Origin: Megamonas sp. UBA1796
GTDB lineage: Bacteria > Bacillota > Negativicutes > Selenomonadales > Selenomonadaceae
Assembly (NCBI GenBank): GCA_002319795.1
Contig: DCFU01000044.1
Location: 62,001 to 126,000, forward strand
Direction of reading: 5' to 3'
Length of the DNA stretch: 64,000 bases
Positions 33,034 through 42,826 of the stretch are shown one piece after another. Each line of letters opens with the position of its first letter. The stretch's first letter is position 1. The translations under genes were made by a program, and so were the position numbers. The notes under the pieces were generated by a model that worked only from the letters and a program-made list of their open reading frames with translations, had not been told where the DNA came from and ran no database searches.

Positions 33034-34966
33034 CCTTATTGGCAAAATCAATTGGATTCTGCGGCAGGATTCCCTCAATGAGCAGTGCCTGCGTATAGAG
33101 CAAATCACAGTAGTCCTTGAAATCTTGTGAATCCTTGCCTGCTTCATGCAAGGACTGCAGACGGGCAAACAAATCATGATGCGGATTAATTTCGAGAATA
33201 TGCTTTGCTTTGAACATTGGATTGTCCATTTCAGAAAAGGCCTGTTCCATAGAAAGGCTTGGCCCCTGCGCATCTGACACAATACACACCGCACTCGACT
33301 TCAGACGCGTACTTACCTTGACCTCAGCTACCTTATTCCCCAGAATATCCTTAATGTCCTTCATAAGATCTTCATTTTTCTTGGCAATATCTTCAGTTTC
33401 CTTTTTGACTTCCTGCGATTCCACATCATCCAGTTCCAACTCTCCGCGGCTGATGGAATGGAACTGCTTACCGTCATACTCACGAATTGTCTCTATAGCG
33501 AATTCATCGACAGGATCAAGCAGGAACAATACCTCCAGGCCCTTTTCACGCAAAAGCTCCATTTGCGGCAGTTTTTCAATATTTTCCTTGTCCCTGCCAG
33601 TCGCATAGTAAATCTTCTTTTGGCTCTCTGGCATACGATCTACATATTCTCTGAGGGATACAAGTTTCCCTTCCTGGGAAGTCGTGAAGAGCAGCAGATT
33701 CTTAAGCTTATCTACCGTATCTGTACCAGAATAAACACTATTATATATGCCAATCTTCAGGGATTTGCCAAATTCTGCCCAAAACTTTTCATATTTCTCG
33801 CGATCATTCTTGAGTGTCCTCTCGAGTGTTTTCAATATGCTCTTCTCAAGGTTCTTGCCGATAACTTTAAGTTCACGGCTCTGCTGCAGAAGTTCACGGG
33901 AAATATTCAGCGAAAGATCCGGGGAATCCACAAGGCCCTTCACAAAACGCAGATAATCCGGCAGCAGATCCTTACATTTATCCATGATAAATACATGACG
34001 CGAATAAAGCTGAAGACCCGGTTCAAAATCCGTATGATAAAGATTGAACGGCGCATGTGACGGAATAAAGAGCAAGGATGTATATTCTACCGTTCCTTCT
34101 GCCTTGTTGTGGAAAATTTCCATCGGCTCTTCCCACTCATGGAATAGATTCTTAAAGAATTCATTATACTCTTCCGGCTTTATTTCTGATTTATTCCTTG
34201 TCCAAAGCGGCTGCATGGAATTCAAAGTACGCATCTCGTCGCGTTTAATCTTCTCAGCTCCCTCAATGGGCTTGCCGTCTTTGTCTTTCGGAGTTTCCTC
34301 GATGACGAAGTTCATCCGGATCGGGTAGCGTACATAATCAGAGTATTTCTTTACAAGACTCTCGAGCTTATAGGTATCCGAGAAGTCTTCTTCTGCCTTC
34401 TCACCATAAAATTCCTTGGCAAGATAAAGTGTGATGGTCGTACCACGTTTCTCTTTATCACATTCTTCAATGCTGTAAGAGCCATCACCGGTAGATTCCC
34501 AGCGTACTGCCTGCTTCTCGCCTGCCTTGCGCGAAACGATTGCCACTTTTTCTGCAACCATGAAAGCCGAATAGAAACCTACACCGAACTGGCCGATCAT
34601 TTCCTTATCTGTAACCGCTGCATTTGATTCCTTGGCTTCCTTGAGCTTATCCAGAAAAGCACGCGTGCCGGATTTGGCAATCGTACCAATATTGTCAACG
34701 ATCTCCTCACGATTCATGCCAATACCGTTATCGGAAATCGTCAGTGTATGCGAGGCAGCATCCGGAACAAGATAAATCTCGAAATTTTCGTCCCCCTCTA
34801 AGAGGTCACGATTTGTCAACGACTCAAAATGAATCTTATCGATAGCATCGGAAGCATTCGATACAAGCTCCCGCAAAAAAATCTCGTGATTCGTATAAAT
34901 GGAATGGACCATGAGGTCAAGTAATTGTTTGGTTTCCGCCTGGAACTCGTGCATTTCTTTTGCCAT
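33011..34966 (-). CDS. htpG: Molecular chaperone HtpG (Hsp90)
   Basis: This 651-residue cytoplasmic ATP-dependent chaperone has the GHKL ATPase domain with ELVSNASDAIDKI, ISDNGIGMNREE, IGQFGVGFYSAFMVA and GTTITLYL, then the middle and dimerisation domains. ATG 34966 follows AAGGGTG. A perfect CIRCE operator overlaps the start of transcription, so the HrcA repressor should control it. The gene ends at a terminator. Confidence 0.97.
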   Translation of the reverse strand: MAKEMHEFQAETKQLLDLMVHSIYTNHEIFLRELVSNASDAIDKIHFESLTNRDLLEGDENFEIYLVPDAASHTLTISDNGIGMNREEIVDNIGTIAKSGTRAFLDKLKEAKESNAAVTDKEMIGQFGVGFYSAFMVAEKVAIVSRKAGEKQAVRWESTGDGSYSIEECDKEKRGTTITLYLAKEFYGEKAEEDFSDTYKLESLVKKYSDYVRYPIRMNFVIEETPKDKDGKPIEGAEKIKRDEMRTLNSMQPLWTRNKSEIKPEEYNEFFKNLFHEWEEPMEIFHNKAEGTVEYTSLLFIPSHAPFNLYHTDFEPGLQLYSRHVFIMDKCKDLLPDYLRFVKGLVDSPDLSLNISRELLQQSRELKVIGKNLEKSILKTLERTLKNDREKYEKFWAEFGKSLKIGIYNSVYSGTDTVDKLKNLLLFTTSQEGKLVSLREYVDRMPESQKKIYYATGRDKENIEKLPQMELLREKGLEVLFLLDPVDEFAIETIREYDGKQFHSISRGELELDDVESQEVKKETEDIAKKNEDLMKDIKDILGNKVAEVKVSTRLKSSAVCIVSDAQGPSLSMEQAFSEMDNPMFKAKHILEINPHHDLFARLQSLHEAGKDSQDFKDYCDLLYTQALLIEGILPQNPIDFANKVAKLMAK

Positions 34967-35015
34967 TATATCTGTCACCCTTCATTTGAAAAATTTAGAA
35001 CTGAATTGCATATTG

Positions 35016-35042
35016 TTAGCACTCGTTCTTTATGAGTGCTAA
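35016..35042. promoter_or_regulatory. CIRCE operator (HrcA binding site)
   Basis: TTAGCACTC and GAGTGCTAA are separated by exactly nine bases, which is the full consensus. It lies between the htpG promoter and start codon. Confidence 0.95.
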
Positions 35043-35054
35043 AATCTATAAATA

Positions 35055-35083
35055 ATAGTACATCACAAAAAGCAAAAAGTCAA
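35055..35083 (-). promoter_or_regulatory. Promoter of htpG
   Basis: TTGACT (35078-35083), a 17 bp spacer and TACTAT (35055-35060), 12 bp upstream of the CIRCE element. Confidence 0.8.
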
Positions 35084-35167
35084 ACATTTCTTCCCTGCTT
35101 CCCCTAAAAAAAACAGCTTCTCTTTTCAGTACTTGGATACAGCAGGACCATTCGCATAAAAAAACAA

Positions 35168-35201
35168 AGCCGATACCTTCAATAATCAAGAGGTATCGGC
35201 T
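35168..35201 (-). terminator. Terminator at the end of the rimO operon
   Basis: AGCCGATACCT and AGGTATCGGCT form a perfect 11-bp stem. TTTGTTTTTTT follows on the minus strand. Confidence 0.85.
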
Positions 35202-35230
35202 CCATCCAACATACGCAGATTGTCCCTGTA

Positions 35231-35965
35231 CTATTTTTTCTTACCCTGCTTTATTGGGGCCTTCTTTACATTCTGTCCATTCAAATGCTTGGTCGGCCAC
35301 TCCTGAAAAGTTAGCACCCCTGCTTCATAGTCGGCAATACCATCCTTCGTAAGTTCCGGATTGTCGATGAGCTCTACTGCAAAATGCCCGCCGTATTTGC
35401 CTTTAAAAAAGATCTTTATCATTTGTGTATCCGCCGTAGCCGTAGCCGTCGGCTTGCCATCAGCACCCGTCACTTCAACGACCTTCGCAGTTACAGCGTA
35501 GATTCCCTTCGTGCCGTTGATATCAGCAATGCGCACAAATTCATAGCCACTTTTTGTTTCCAAACGCCCGATAAAAGCTTTTTGTTCTGCTTCCGGCATC
35601 TGCCCCAGATTGTCGGGAATCTCCTGGTCTGTAAAAGCATCCGGAAGGATTACCCAGGCACGCTGAATATTATAGCCATCATTTGCAAAGATAAGCACTT
35701 CGCCCTTTTCACCTTCCGATAAAGCACTTACCGGAATTACGCCTACAGGCTTTTGCGGACAGATGATGGAATAGCCGTATTGAGCACTTGTATATGTATA
35801 GGCCTGCTTACCCGCAGCTGCAGGAGCCGCTGCCACAGCCGTGTTGGCCGCCGCAGCCGTATCATTCTCTGCAGCTTCAGCTGCTGCAGGAAACGCCACA
35901 CTACTACACATTGCTGCAAATAACACCAGAAAAGATACTACTCCGACATATTTTTTCAAATGCAT
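35231..35965 (-). CDS. Secreted protein of unknown function
   Basis: The 244-residue protein has a clear signal peptide (HLKKYVGVVSFLVLFAAMCS then SVAFPAAAEA) with cleavage expected near residue 30. An Ala-rich linker and a globular domain (YTYTSAQYGYSIICPQKPVG, GEVLIFANDGY, KIFFKGKYGGHFAVELI) follow, with a basic tail ending KQGKKK. The fold looks like the small secreted domains of unknown function common in this bacterial group, but I cannot name the family. ATG 35965 follows AAGGGGG. It is last in the rimO-cinA-helicase operon. Confidence 0.8.
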   Translation of the reverse strand: MHLKKYVGVVSFLVLFAAMCSSVAFPAAAEAAENDTAAAANTAVAAAPAAAGKQAYTYTSAQYGYSIICPQKPVGVIPVSALSEGEKGEVLIFANDGYNIQRAWVILPDAFTDQEIPDNLGQMPEAEQKAFIGRLETKSGYEFVRIADINGTKGIYAVTAKVVEVTGADGKPTATATADTQMIKIFFKGKYGGHFAVELIDNPELTKDGIADYEAGVLTFQEWPTKHLNGQNVKKAPIKQGKKK

Positions 35966-36043
35966 ACCAAAATCCCCCTTAAACTCTGCTGGTTTTCTTG
36001 CTTTCTACTAAATTTCCCTGCATGTCATGAACCAGAATTTGCT

Positions 36044-37639
36044 TTACCGATTGCCTTTTTTCGCTGGTTCCACATTAATGCGGTATCCCTTGACTGTATT
36101 GCGGTGCATCACGGAAAGGACCTTCTCTGCAATATCTTCGGGTACCTCTACAAAGGTAAAACGTTCATATATATTGATGACGCCGATGACATTGCCAGAA
36201 ATATCTGCCTCACTCGCAAAAGCGCGTACTATATCCTCCGGACGAATTTTTTGGCTGCGTCCGATATTGATGAACAGACGTACCATTCCCGGAGCTGCAC
36301 CTGTATTTTTGAAGCGGCCCTCTGACTCCTCTTCCTCTTTGTCTTTAAACCCTTCGACGGAAAGCTTCAGGGCTGCAGCAGCAATGTCCATGACATCATA
36401 GCCGCCATCCGCTGCCACATCAGAAATAATCGTATGATAATCCGCATATTTATTTTTTTCCAATGTCTTTATAAGACGCTCTTTGACAACATCACGCTGA
36501 CGCTCCAGTATATCTGCCGAAGATGGAAGCTGACGACGTACAATCTTTGTCTTGGCCAGACGTTCAATAAGTCTGAGCTGACGATATTCCCTTGGTTCAA
36601 CAAGCGTGATAGCTACACCCTTCTTGCCGGCACGCCCTGTACGTCCAATACGATGTACATACGCTTCATGATCCTGCGGGATATCATAGTTTATGACATG
36701 TGTAATATCATCGACATCAAGGCCACGGGCAGCAACATCGGTCGCAATGAGAATATCAATGCGTCCTTCGCGGAACTTCTTCATGACGCGATCGCGCTGT
36801 ATCTGGCTCAAATCACCATGAAGGCCTGCTGCCAAATATCCGCGTGTCTCCAGTGAAGAGGTTAAATCATCGACGCCTCTCTTGGTACGGCAGAAAATGA
36901 TGATCTTCCCTGTATCCTCTGTATCGAGTATACGACTAAGTCCCTCAAGCTTCTCCCGTGTCTCATAATAAAACTGATCTATGAGAGGCACCGTCAGGTT
37001 CTCCTTGCTGATTGTGATCATCTGTGGATCATTCATATAACGTCCGGCAAGCTTCCTGATAGGAGCAGGCATCGTAGCCGAGAACAGCAGCATTTGGCGA
37101 TTATCTGGCGGCAAATTTGAAAGAATAGCATCAATATCGTCTACAAATCCCATATCAAGCATTTCATCTGCTTCATCCAATATAAGCGTATGTACTGCAC
37201 CAAACTTTATAGTACCGCGGTGGATATGATCCAACAGACGTCCCGGCGTCCCAACTACAATCTGTACCCCATTCCGCAGGGCACGTATCTGCCGGTCAAT
37301 TGGTTGCCCGCCATAAATTGGCAAAGTCTTTACGTGCTTATATTTGCCAATTTTATTGAGTTCCTCAGCTACCTGAATAGCCAGTTCACGCGTTGGCGTG
37401 AGTACCAGCGCCTGAATATGGCGGCTTGTGTCTATGATCTTTTCAATCGTCGGAATACCGAATGCCGCTGTCTTTCCTGTGCCTGTCTGCGCCTGTCCAA
37501 TGACATCGTGCCCTTCGAGCATCAATGGAATGGTCTGCGCCTGGATTGGTGATGGCTCCTCAAAGCCCATATCACTGACTGCCATAAGCAGCTTACGGCT
37601 GAGTTCAATATTACCAAAGGTCGTCATTTCTTTTTTCAA
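36044..37639 (-). CDS. DEAD-box RNA helicase with DbpA-type RNA-binding tail
   Basis: The 531-residue helicase shows Q-motif IQAQTIP, Walker A AQTGTGKT, PTRELA, DEAD, SAT, DIATDVAARGLDVDD-type motif V and HRIGRTGRAG. The C-terminal domain (about 455-525, ending KGYRINVEPAKK) is the DbpA-like RNA-recognition fold that binds rRNA. It is therefore probably a ribosome-assembly or cold-adaptation helicase of the CshA/DeaD group. TTG 37639 is the start: AGGAGG is nine bases upstream, while the next ATG is too far away. It lies 30 bp after cinA. Confidence 0.93.
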   Translation of the reverse strand: MKKEMTTFGNIELSRKLLMAVSDMGFEEPSPIQAQTIPLMLEGHDVIGQAQTGTGKTAAFGIPTIEKIIDTSRHIQALVLTPTRELAIQVAEELNKIGKYKHVKTLPIYGGQPIDRQIRALRNGVQIVVGTPGRLLDHIHRGTIKFGAVHTLILDEADEMLDMGFVDDIDAILSNLPPDNRQMLLFSATMPAPIRKLAGRYMNDPQMITISKENLTVPLIDQFYYETREKLEGLSRILDTEDTGKIIIFCRTKRGVDDLTSSLETRGYLAAGLHGDLSQIQRDRVMKKFREGRIDILIATDVAARGLDVDDITHVINYDIPQDHEAYVHRIGRTGRAGKKGVAITLVEPREYRQLRLIERLAKTKIVRRQLPSSADILERQRDVVKERLIKTLEKNKYADYHTIISDVAADGGYDVMDIAAAALKLSVEGFKDKEEEESEGRFKNTGAAPGMVRLFINIGRSQKIRPEDIVRAFASEADISGNVIGVINIYERFTFVEVPEDIAEKVLSVMHRNTVKGYRINVEPAKKGNR

Positions 37640-37669
37640 ATGTAAAAATCCTCCTAAAATCTTTCTTTA

Positions 37670-38911
37670 TCAAATTTTTTTCAGATAGCACCTGACCATG
37701 TCAAGCGCTGTTTGTGTTGTCTGGTATTTAACCTGTTTACGTGTGCCTGTAAAAATATTCTTTGTCGATTCCGTTCCCCTGTCTCCGCTGACAGCGATAT
37801 ATACAAGTCCCACAGGCTTGTCAGCTGAACCGCCATCAGGACCGGCAATCCCAGTAATCCCCACACCGACATCTGTACGAATACGGGAGCGGACCCCTTC
37901 AGCCATCTGGCGTGCCACTTCATCACTTACAGCCCCCCGGGCTGCCAGCACCTCACGGTTGACTCCAAGCACATCCGCCTTAACTTCATCCGTATAAGAA
38001 ACGACCGAGCCTGAAACATAGGCAGAGCTGCCCGGCACATCCGTGAGCCGGCTTGTAAGCAGACCTCCCGTACAGGATTCCGCACAAGCAATGGTAAGCC
38101 CCTTCTCCTTAAGTCCGGCGCCAACAACATTCTCCATATCGGCATCATCCACAGCATAAATATACGTTCCTACGCGTGCGCGGATTTCCTGTTCCATATC
38201 GGCAATGAGGCCTTGTGCCTCTTCGCGGGTCTTCGCTTTCGCGGTAATGCGGATAATGACTCCACTGGGGCGTACCAGTAAAGCCAGTGTGGGATTGCTT
38301 TGTGCAAGGATGAGATCCTGAATCTGCATCTCCAAAGAGGACTCACCTATGCCAAAGGTATTCAGCACGCGGGAAATGATAACGGCCGAAAAACCATATT
38401 TCTTTTCAAGAAAAGGCTTGAGGCTGCGTTCAAACATATCCTTCATTTCCGTCGGCGGTCCCGGAAGGTTCACCAGCAGCTTGCCTTCCTGTCCGATTGC
38501 AATACCCGGCGCAGTCCCTGCATGGTTGACAAATATATGCGCACCTTCCGGTATCATGGCCTGCCGCAGATTATTCTCCGCCATTTCGCGGTGCAGTCTT
38601 GCAAAATAATCCTTGAGACGCTGTACGCAATCCTCATCAAGGCGCAGGGAACGCCCGAAGATCGCCGCACAGACTTCCTTTGTAATATCACCCTGCGTCG
38701 GCCCCAGCCCTCCGGATGTGATAACAATATCCGCACGCGTCAGTGCATGCATAATAGCCTCACGCATGCGCTCACGATTATCCCCCACGGTCGTCTGATA
38801 AATAACATCAAAGCCAATCTTATTCAGACCCTCAGCCATATAGGCCGAATTCGTATTGATAATCTGTCCGAGAAGCAGTTCACTTCCCGTTGTTACAAGC
38901 TCTACTACCAT
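37670..38911 (-). CDS. cinA: CinA family protein (nicotinamide-nucleotide amidohydrolase)
   Basis: The 413-residue protein has two domains. The N-terminal MoaB/MogA-like part has GSELLLGQIINTNSAYMAEG and TSGGLGPTQGDITKE. The C-terminal part, with ACAESCTGGLLTSRLTDVPG and GITGIAGPDGGS, is the NMN deamidase that recycles pyridine nucleotides. Length and order are normal. It lies between rimO and the helicase, all on one transcript. Confidence 0.95.
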   Translation of the reverse strand: MVVELVTTGSELLLGQIINTNSAYMAEGLNKIGFDVIYQTTVGDNRERMREAIMHALTRADIVITSGGLGPTQGDITKEVCAAIFGRSLRLDEDCVQRLKDYFARLHREMAENNLRQAMIPEGAHIFVNHAGTAPGIAIGQEGKLLVNLPGPPTEMKDMFERSLKPFLEKKYGFSAVIISRVLNTFGIGESSLEMQIQDLILAQSNPTLALLVRPSGVIIRITAKAKTREEAQGLIADMEQEIRARVGTYIYAVDDADMENVVGAGLKEKGLTIACAESCTGGLLTSRLTDVPGSSAYVSGSVVSYTDEVKADVLGVNREVLAARGAVSDEVARQMAEGVRSRIRTDVGVGITGIAGPDGGSADKPVGLVYIAVSGDRGTESTKNIFTGTRKQVKYQTTQTALDMVRCYLKKI

Positions 38912-38937
38912 AACTCCCGTTACTCCCTTTCACCGTC

Positions 38938-40272
38938 TCAGTCCTTATCCGCATGCTCGCCCACAAGGTCATAGGTAAAGCCCTGCAGGATACGTACCTT
39001 GACCATATCACCCGGGCGGCTGTGCGTATCACCCTCGATGAAAATCTGCCCATCCACCTCAGGAGCGGCCCGATATGAACGTCCATAGGCAATCGTAGGC
39101 TGTTCCTCATCGCGTCCTTCGACAAGCACCTCGACAACCTGTCCCTCCAGTGCCTTGTTATTCTCTTCTGAAATCTGGCACTGCAGACTCATAAGATCAT
39201 GATACCTTTCCTGCATGATATCTTCTGGTATCTGATTGGGCATATTGCCGGCAGGTGTTCCCTCCTCGCGGGAATATGTAAAGACGCCAACCTTGTCAAA
39301 CCGCTGCTCTGCGACAAAGCTGCGCAGCGCATGGTACTGTGCATCCGTCTCTCCTGGAAACCCTACGATGAAGGTCGAACGAATCGTGACTTGGGGAATG
39401 CGCGCCCGAATTTTTGTAAGCAAAGCTTCAACGCTTTCACGCGTATCTGGACGATGCATGCTTTTAAGTACAGAATTGTGCGCATGCTGCAACGGCAAAT
39501 CCACGTATTTGCAGATTTTTTCTTCCGTAGCAATCGTTTCGATGAGCTCATCCGTAAAAAAGCGGGGGTAGCAATAAAGAGACCGTATCCAACGAACGCC
39601 TTCTATTTTTACAAGTTCCCGCAACAATCTCGACAGGCTTGGCTGTCCGTAGAGATCATGCCCGTAGTTCGTGGTATCCTGTGCGATAAGGTTGATTTCC
39701 TTCACGCCACGCTCCACAAGATCTTTGACCTCTGCGCAAATATCCTCAATTGTACGACTGCGATAGGCACCGCGAACCATCGGTATCGCACAAAATGCAC
39801 AGTTGTTGTTGCATCCCTCGGCAATCTTGACATAGGCATAATAAGACGGTGTCGTTATAATGCGCGGCATTTTCTCGTCATAAATAATTTCCGATTCTCC
39901 GGCTATCACTACACGATTCCCTGCAAGCGTCTGCTCAACAGCCTCCATGATGCGGTTCCACGCCCCCGTGCCTATAATGGCATCCGCTTCCGGAAGTTCA
40001 TCAAGCAGCTCCTGTCCATACCGCTGTCCCAGACATCCGGCGATAATAAGCGACTTGCAGCATCCATTCTTTTTATATTCTGCCATATTCAGAATAGTCG
40101 TGATGGATTCTTCCTTAGCTGATTCAATAAAGCAGCATGTATTCACAATGAGGATATCTGCCTCTGCCGGCTCGGGCGTAAGCTCAATATCATGCTCTCT
40201 GAGAATTCCCAGCATTACCTCTGTATCAACTAAGTTCTTGGCACAACCAAGACTGATAAAACCTGCTTTCAC
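38938..40272 (-). CDS. rimO: Ribosomal protein S12 methylthiotransferase
   Basis: This 444-residue radical-SAM enzyme methylthiolates an aspartate of S12. The N-terminal cluster cysteines are C10, C46 and C80. The radical-SAM CX3CX2C is C154, C158 and C161 (CNNNCAFC), and a TRAM domain ends the protein. GTG 40272 is chosen for the GGAGG seven bases upstream and the standard KAGFISLGCAKNLVDTE start. It is first in the operon with cinA, the helicase and the secreted protein. Confidence 0.95.
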   Translation of the reverse strand: MKAGFISLGCAKNLVDTEVMLGILREHDIELTPEPAEADILIVNTCCFIESAKEESITTILNMAEYKKNGCCKSLIIAGCLGQRYGQELLDELPEADAIIGTGAWNRIMEAVEQTLAGNRVVIAGESEIIYDEKMPRIITTPSYYAYVKIAEGCNNNCAFCAIPMVRGAYRSRTIEDICAEVKDLVERGVKEINLIAQDTTNYGHDLYGQPSLSRLLRELVKIEGVRWIRSLYCYPRFFTDELIETIATEEKICKYVDLPLQHAHNSVLKSMHRPDTRESVEALLTKIRARIPQVTIRSTFIVGFPGETDAQYHALRSFVAEQRFDKVGVFTYSREEGTPAGNMPNQIPEDIMQERYHDLMSLQCQISEENNKALEGQVVEVLVEGRDEEQPTIAYGRSYRAAPEVDGQIFIEGDTHSRPGDMVKVRILQGFTYDLVGEHADKD

Positions 40273-40300
40273 TATCGTTCCTCCCAATTCCAAAAATACA

Positions 40301-40329
40301 TATAGAGGAGCTATAGAAGCCCCTCTATA
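40301..40329 (-). terminator. Hairpin after the solute-binding protein gene
   Basis: TATAGAGG and CCTCTATA form the stem. TGTATTTTT follows on the minus strand. It is a moderate terminator. Confidence 0.5.
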
Positions 40330-40336
40330 CCACTTA

Positions 40337-41377
40337 TTACTTTAACCGTATGTTTTTTACCCAGCTGTCCAGCAGCATCTGCCGCTGCTGCGCAGAAAAG
40401 TCTGTTCTCTTCTCAAATAATTTGATATTTTTACCCGCAAATGTCTTATACGCAAGCGTAGCCGGATTCACAGGCACAAAGAAAAATCCGTTTTTTTGTA
40501 ATACAAGTTGTGCCTCATCGCCAAGCAGCCAGTCCGCAAAAGCCCCGGCTGCCGCCTTATGCGCTGCATTCTGCGGTATCGCCGTGCCCGTAAGAGTGTA
40601 GGCCGTGCCGTCTTCTGGATAAATAATCTTCAAAGGATAGCCATCATTGATATACCGGAGCGTCTCGCTCTGCACCGCAATGGATATATCGACTTCACCC
40701 ATACCAGCCATACGCACCGGTGTAGAAAGATACTTCGAATACTGTACAACTCTGGGATGGAGCTGACGCAGCATATCGAATACTTCCTGCTCGCCATATT
40801 GCGAAATCAAGGCAAAAAAGAGATCAGCCGATGCCCTCGCCGCCAAAAAATCCGTAAGGCCAATACGCACATTATAAAGTCCGGCCAGTTCTTTCCATGT
40901 CTGTGGAATATGAGGCAGCAGGCGCAAATAATCACGATTAACACAAAAAACATATGGATCATACCATATACCTGTCCAACATCCAGCTGCATCCTTAAAC
41001 GTATCTGCTACAGAATCCGCCTGCTCGGAAACATATGGCACGATATATTGATACTGTGCTGCCAACCGTAAAACACTGCTGTCAGCCAATACAAGATCTG
41101 CTGGTGCCTTACCTGGCTCAGCAGCCTGCTCTTTCAAGCGCTGCAAAAGCTCGTCTTTATCCAACGGCACAAAATCCACACGCACTTTATTCGCTTTCTC
41201 ATATTCCTGGGCAAGAAGCGCTGCATGTTCTGCTGGTAATGTTGTATAAACCGTGATGCTCTGCCTCACCTTGTGATCATCTGTCTTATCTGCGTAGCCA
41301 GCGAGATAAACGGAGCCGGCCACAACAAACAGCACCAGCGTAAAGGCCGTCAACAAAAGCGACGTATACCGTCTCAT
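40337..41377 (-). CDS. ABC transporter solute-binding protein (iron/Fe3+-type family)
   Basis: This 346-residue exported binding protein has an N-terminal membrane/signal segment (YTSLLLTAFTLVLFVVAGSV) without a lipobox cysteine. The mature part has ITVYTTLPAEHAALLAQEYE, PADLVLADSS, WTGIWYDPYVFCVNRDYL and EVDISIAVQSE, characteristic of the ferric-iron/phosphonate binding cluster. No permease or ATPase gene is adjacent, so it is an orphan here. ATG 41377 follows GGAGGAA. The ligand is uncertain. Confidence 0.82.
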   Translation of the reverse strand: MRRYTSLLLTAFTLVLFVVAGSVYLAGYADKTDDHKVRQSITVYTTLPAEHAALLAQEYEKANKVRVDFVPLDKDELLQRLKEQAAEPGKAPADLVLADSSVLRLAAQYQYIVPYVSEQADSVADTFKDAAGCWTGIWYDPYVFCVNRDYLRLLPHIPQTWKELAGLYNVRIGLTDFLAARASADLFFALISQYGEQEVFDMLRQLHPRVVQYSKYLSTPVRMAGMGEVDISIAVQSETLRYINDGYPLKIIYPEDGTAYTLTGTAIPQNAAHKAAAGAFADWLLGDEAQLVLQKNGFFFVPVNPATLAYKTFAGKNIKLFEKRTDFSAQQRQMLLDSWVKNIRLK

Positions 41378-41431
41378 CGGAAATTCCTCCAAAGTCAGGG
41401 AACACACTGTCCCTAAAACATACTCATACTC

Positions 41432-41460
41432 ATTATAAACAATTCATAGCTTTTACACAA
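41432..41460 (-). promoter_or_regulatory. Promoter of the solute-binding protein gene
   Basis: TTGTGT (41455-41460), a 17 bp spacer and TATAAT (41432-41437). Confidence 0.7.
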
Positions 41461-41494
41461 CCTTTTACAGAACAAAACTTTTTCACTCTGTATA

Positions 41495-41527
41495 GGAAAA
41501 AAAGAGCTGTCCCCGAAGGACAGCTCT
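41495..41527 (-). terminator. Terminator after ftsZ
   Basis: AGAGCTGTCC and GGACAGCTCT around a five-base loop form a perfect stem followed by seven T on the minus strand. Confidence 0.92.
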
Positions 41528-41554
41528 CCTCATTCATCCAATCATCCTCATTTT

Positions 41555-42649
41555 TCAATCGCTGCTTTTCCGCATCCATACAGGAATATCAATATTATTC
41601 ATCTTGAATATGTCCTTCGGCGGCTGAGGAATCTTCTGTTCCGGCACTCCTTGCGATTTAGCTGTACGTGGTGCCCTGGCAGTACCCTGATCTTCATCAA
41701 AGCCTGTAGCAATCACTGTGACACGCACGGTATCTCCCATCGAATCATCCAGAGCAGCACCAAAAATAATATTTGCATCAACATTCGCTGCTTCCTGAAT
41801 TGTCACCGAAGCCTCATTGACTTCAAACATGCTCAATGCTTCCGCTGCACCCGTAATATTTAAAAGTACACCGCGGGCTCCTTGAATAGAAGTCTCCAAC
41901 AGCGGTGAATCAATAGCAGCCTTCGCTGCCAGTACAGCCGCATTTTCACCTTTACCCTCACCAATGCCCATGAGTGCCGAGCCGGCATTGCTCATAATGG
42001 ATTTAACATCAGCAAAATCCAGATTGATGAGTCCCGGAACAGCAATAAGATCCGAAATACCTTGTACGCCCTGACGCAGCACATCATCTGCAATGCGGAA
42101 AGCTTCTGTTATAGGCGTCTTTTTATCTACAACCTGCAGCAAACGGTCATTAGGAATTGTAATTATAGTATCTACATGTTCCTTGAGATTCATTATACCA
42201 GAATCGGCTTTTTTGGAACGATTGCGCCCTTCAAACCCAAAAGGCTTCGTCACAACACCCACAGTAAGTGCACCAACCTCCCGGGCACATTCGGCGACAA
42301 TCGGAGCCGCTCCCGTTCCTGTACCGCCGCCCATGCCGGCTGTGATAAATACCATATCCGCTCCACTCAGTGCTTCAAGTATCTCATCGCGGCTTTCCTG
42401 TGCGGCTTTTTCACCAATTTCCGGACGCGCACCTGCTCCGAGACCACGCGTGAGCTTTTCCCCAATCTGCATGCGCTTGGGTGCCATAGAATGCAATAGT
42501 GCCTGTGCATCGGTATTTACAGCGATGAATTCCACGCCTTTAAGGCCGGCAGAAATCATCCGGTTTATTGCATTGCTACCGCCGCCGCCTACACCAATAA
42601 CTTTTATTTTAGCAAACTGATCCAAACCAATATCGTCCAACTCAATCAC
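41555..42649 (-). CDS. ftsZ: Cell division protein FtsZ
   Basis: The tubulin-like GTPase that forms the division ring has 364 residues from GTG 42649. GGGGG lies nine bases upstream and the protein then starts VIELDDIGLDQFAKIKVIGV. GTP motifs GGGGSNAINRM and GGGTGTGAAP are intact, with the T7 loop NLDFADVKSIM. The conserved C-terminal peptide DIPVWMRK, which binds FtsA or SepF, ends the protein. No ftsA precedes it; sbp lies 177 bp upstream. Confidence 0.97.
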   Translation of the reverse strand: MIELDDIGLDQFAKIKVIGVGGGGSNAINRMISAGLKGVEFIAVNTDAQALLHSMAPKRMQIGEKLTRGLGAGARPEIGEKAAQESRDEILEALSGADMVFITAGMGGGTGTGAAPIVAECAREVGALTVGVVTKPFGFEGRNRSKKADSGIMNLKEHVDTIITIPNDRLLQVVDKKTPITEAFRIADDVLRQGVQGISDLIAVPGLINLDFADVKSIMSNAGSALMGIGEGKGENAAVLAAKAAIDSPLLETSIQGARGVLLNITGAAEALSMFEVNEASVTIQEAANVDANIIFGAALDDSMGDTVRVTVIATGFDEDQGTARAPRTAKSQGVPEQKIPQPPKDIFKMNNIDIPVWMRKSSD

Positions 42650-42826
42650 TGTCAATAACCCCCATGACATTTTGTATTTAATACACATCTAAGCAGCAAA
42701 ACTCATTTGCAGCCACAGAAGCCCCTCATCTCACTATATCCTCTTAATTTTATCATCTATCCGGCATTTATTCCATAAGAAATTACAAAAAGGACAGAAT
42801 TTTTTCTTATTTCAATAAGAAAGAGC

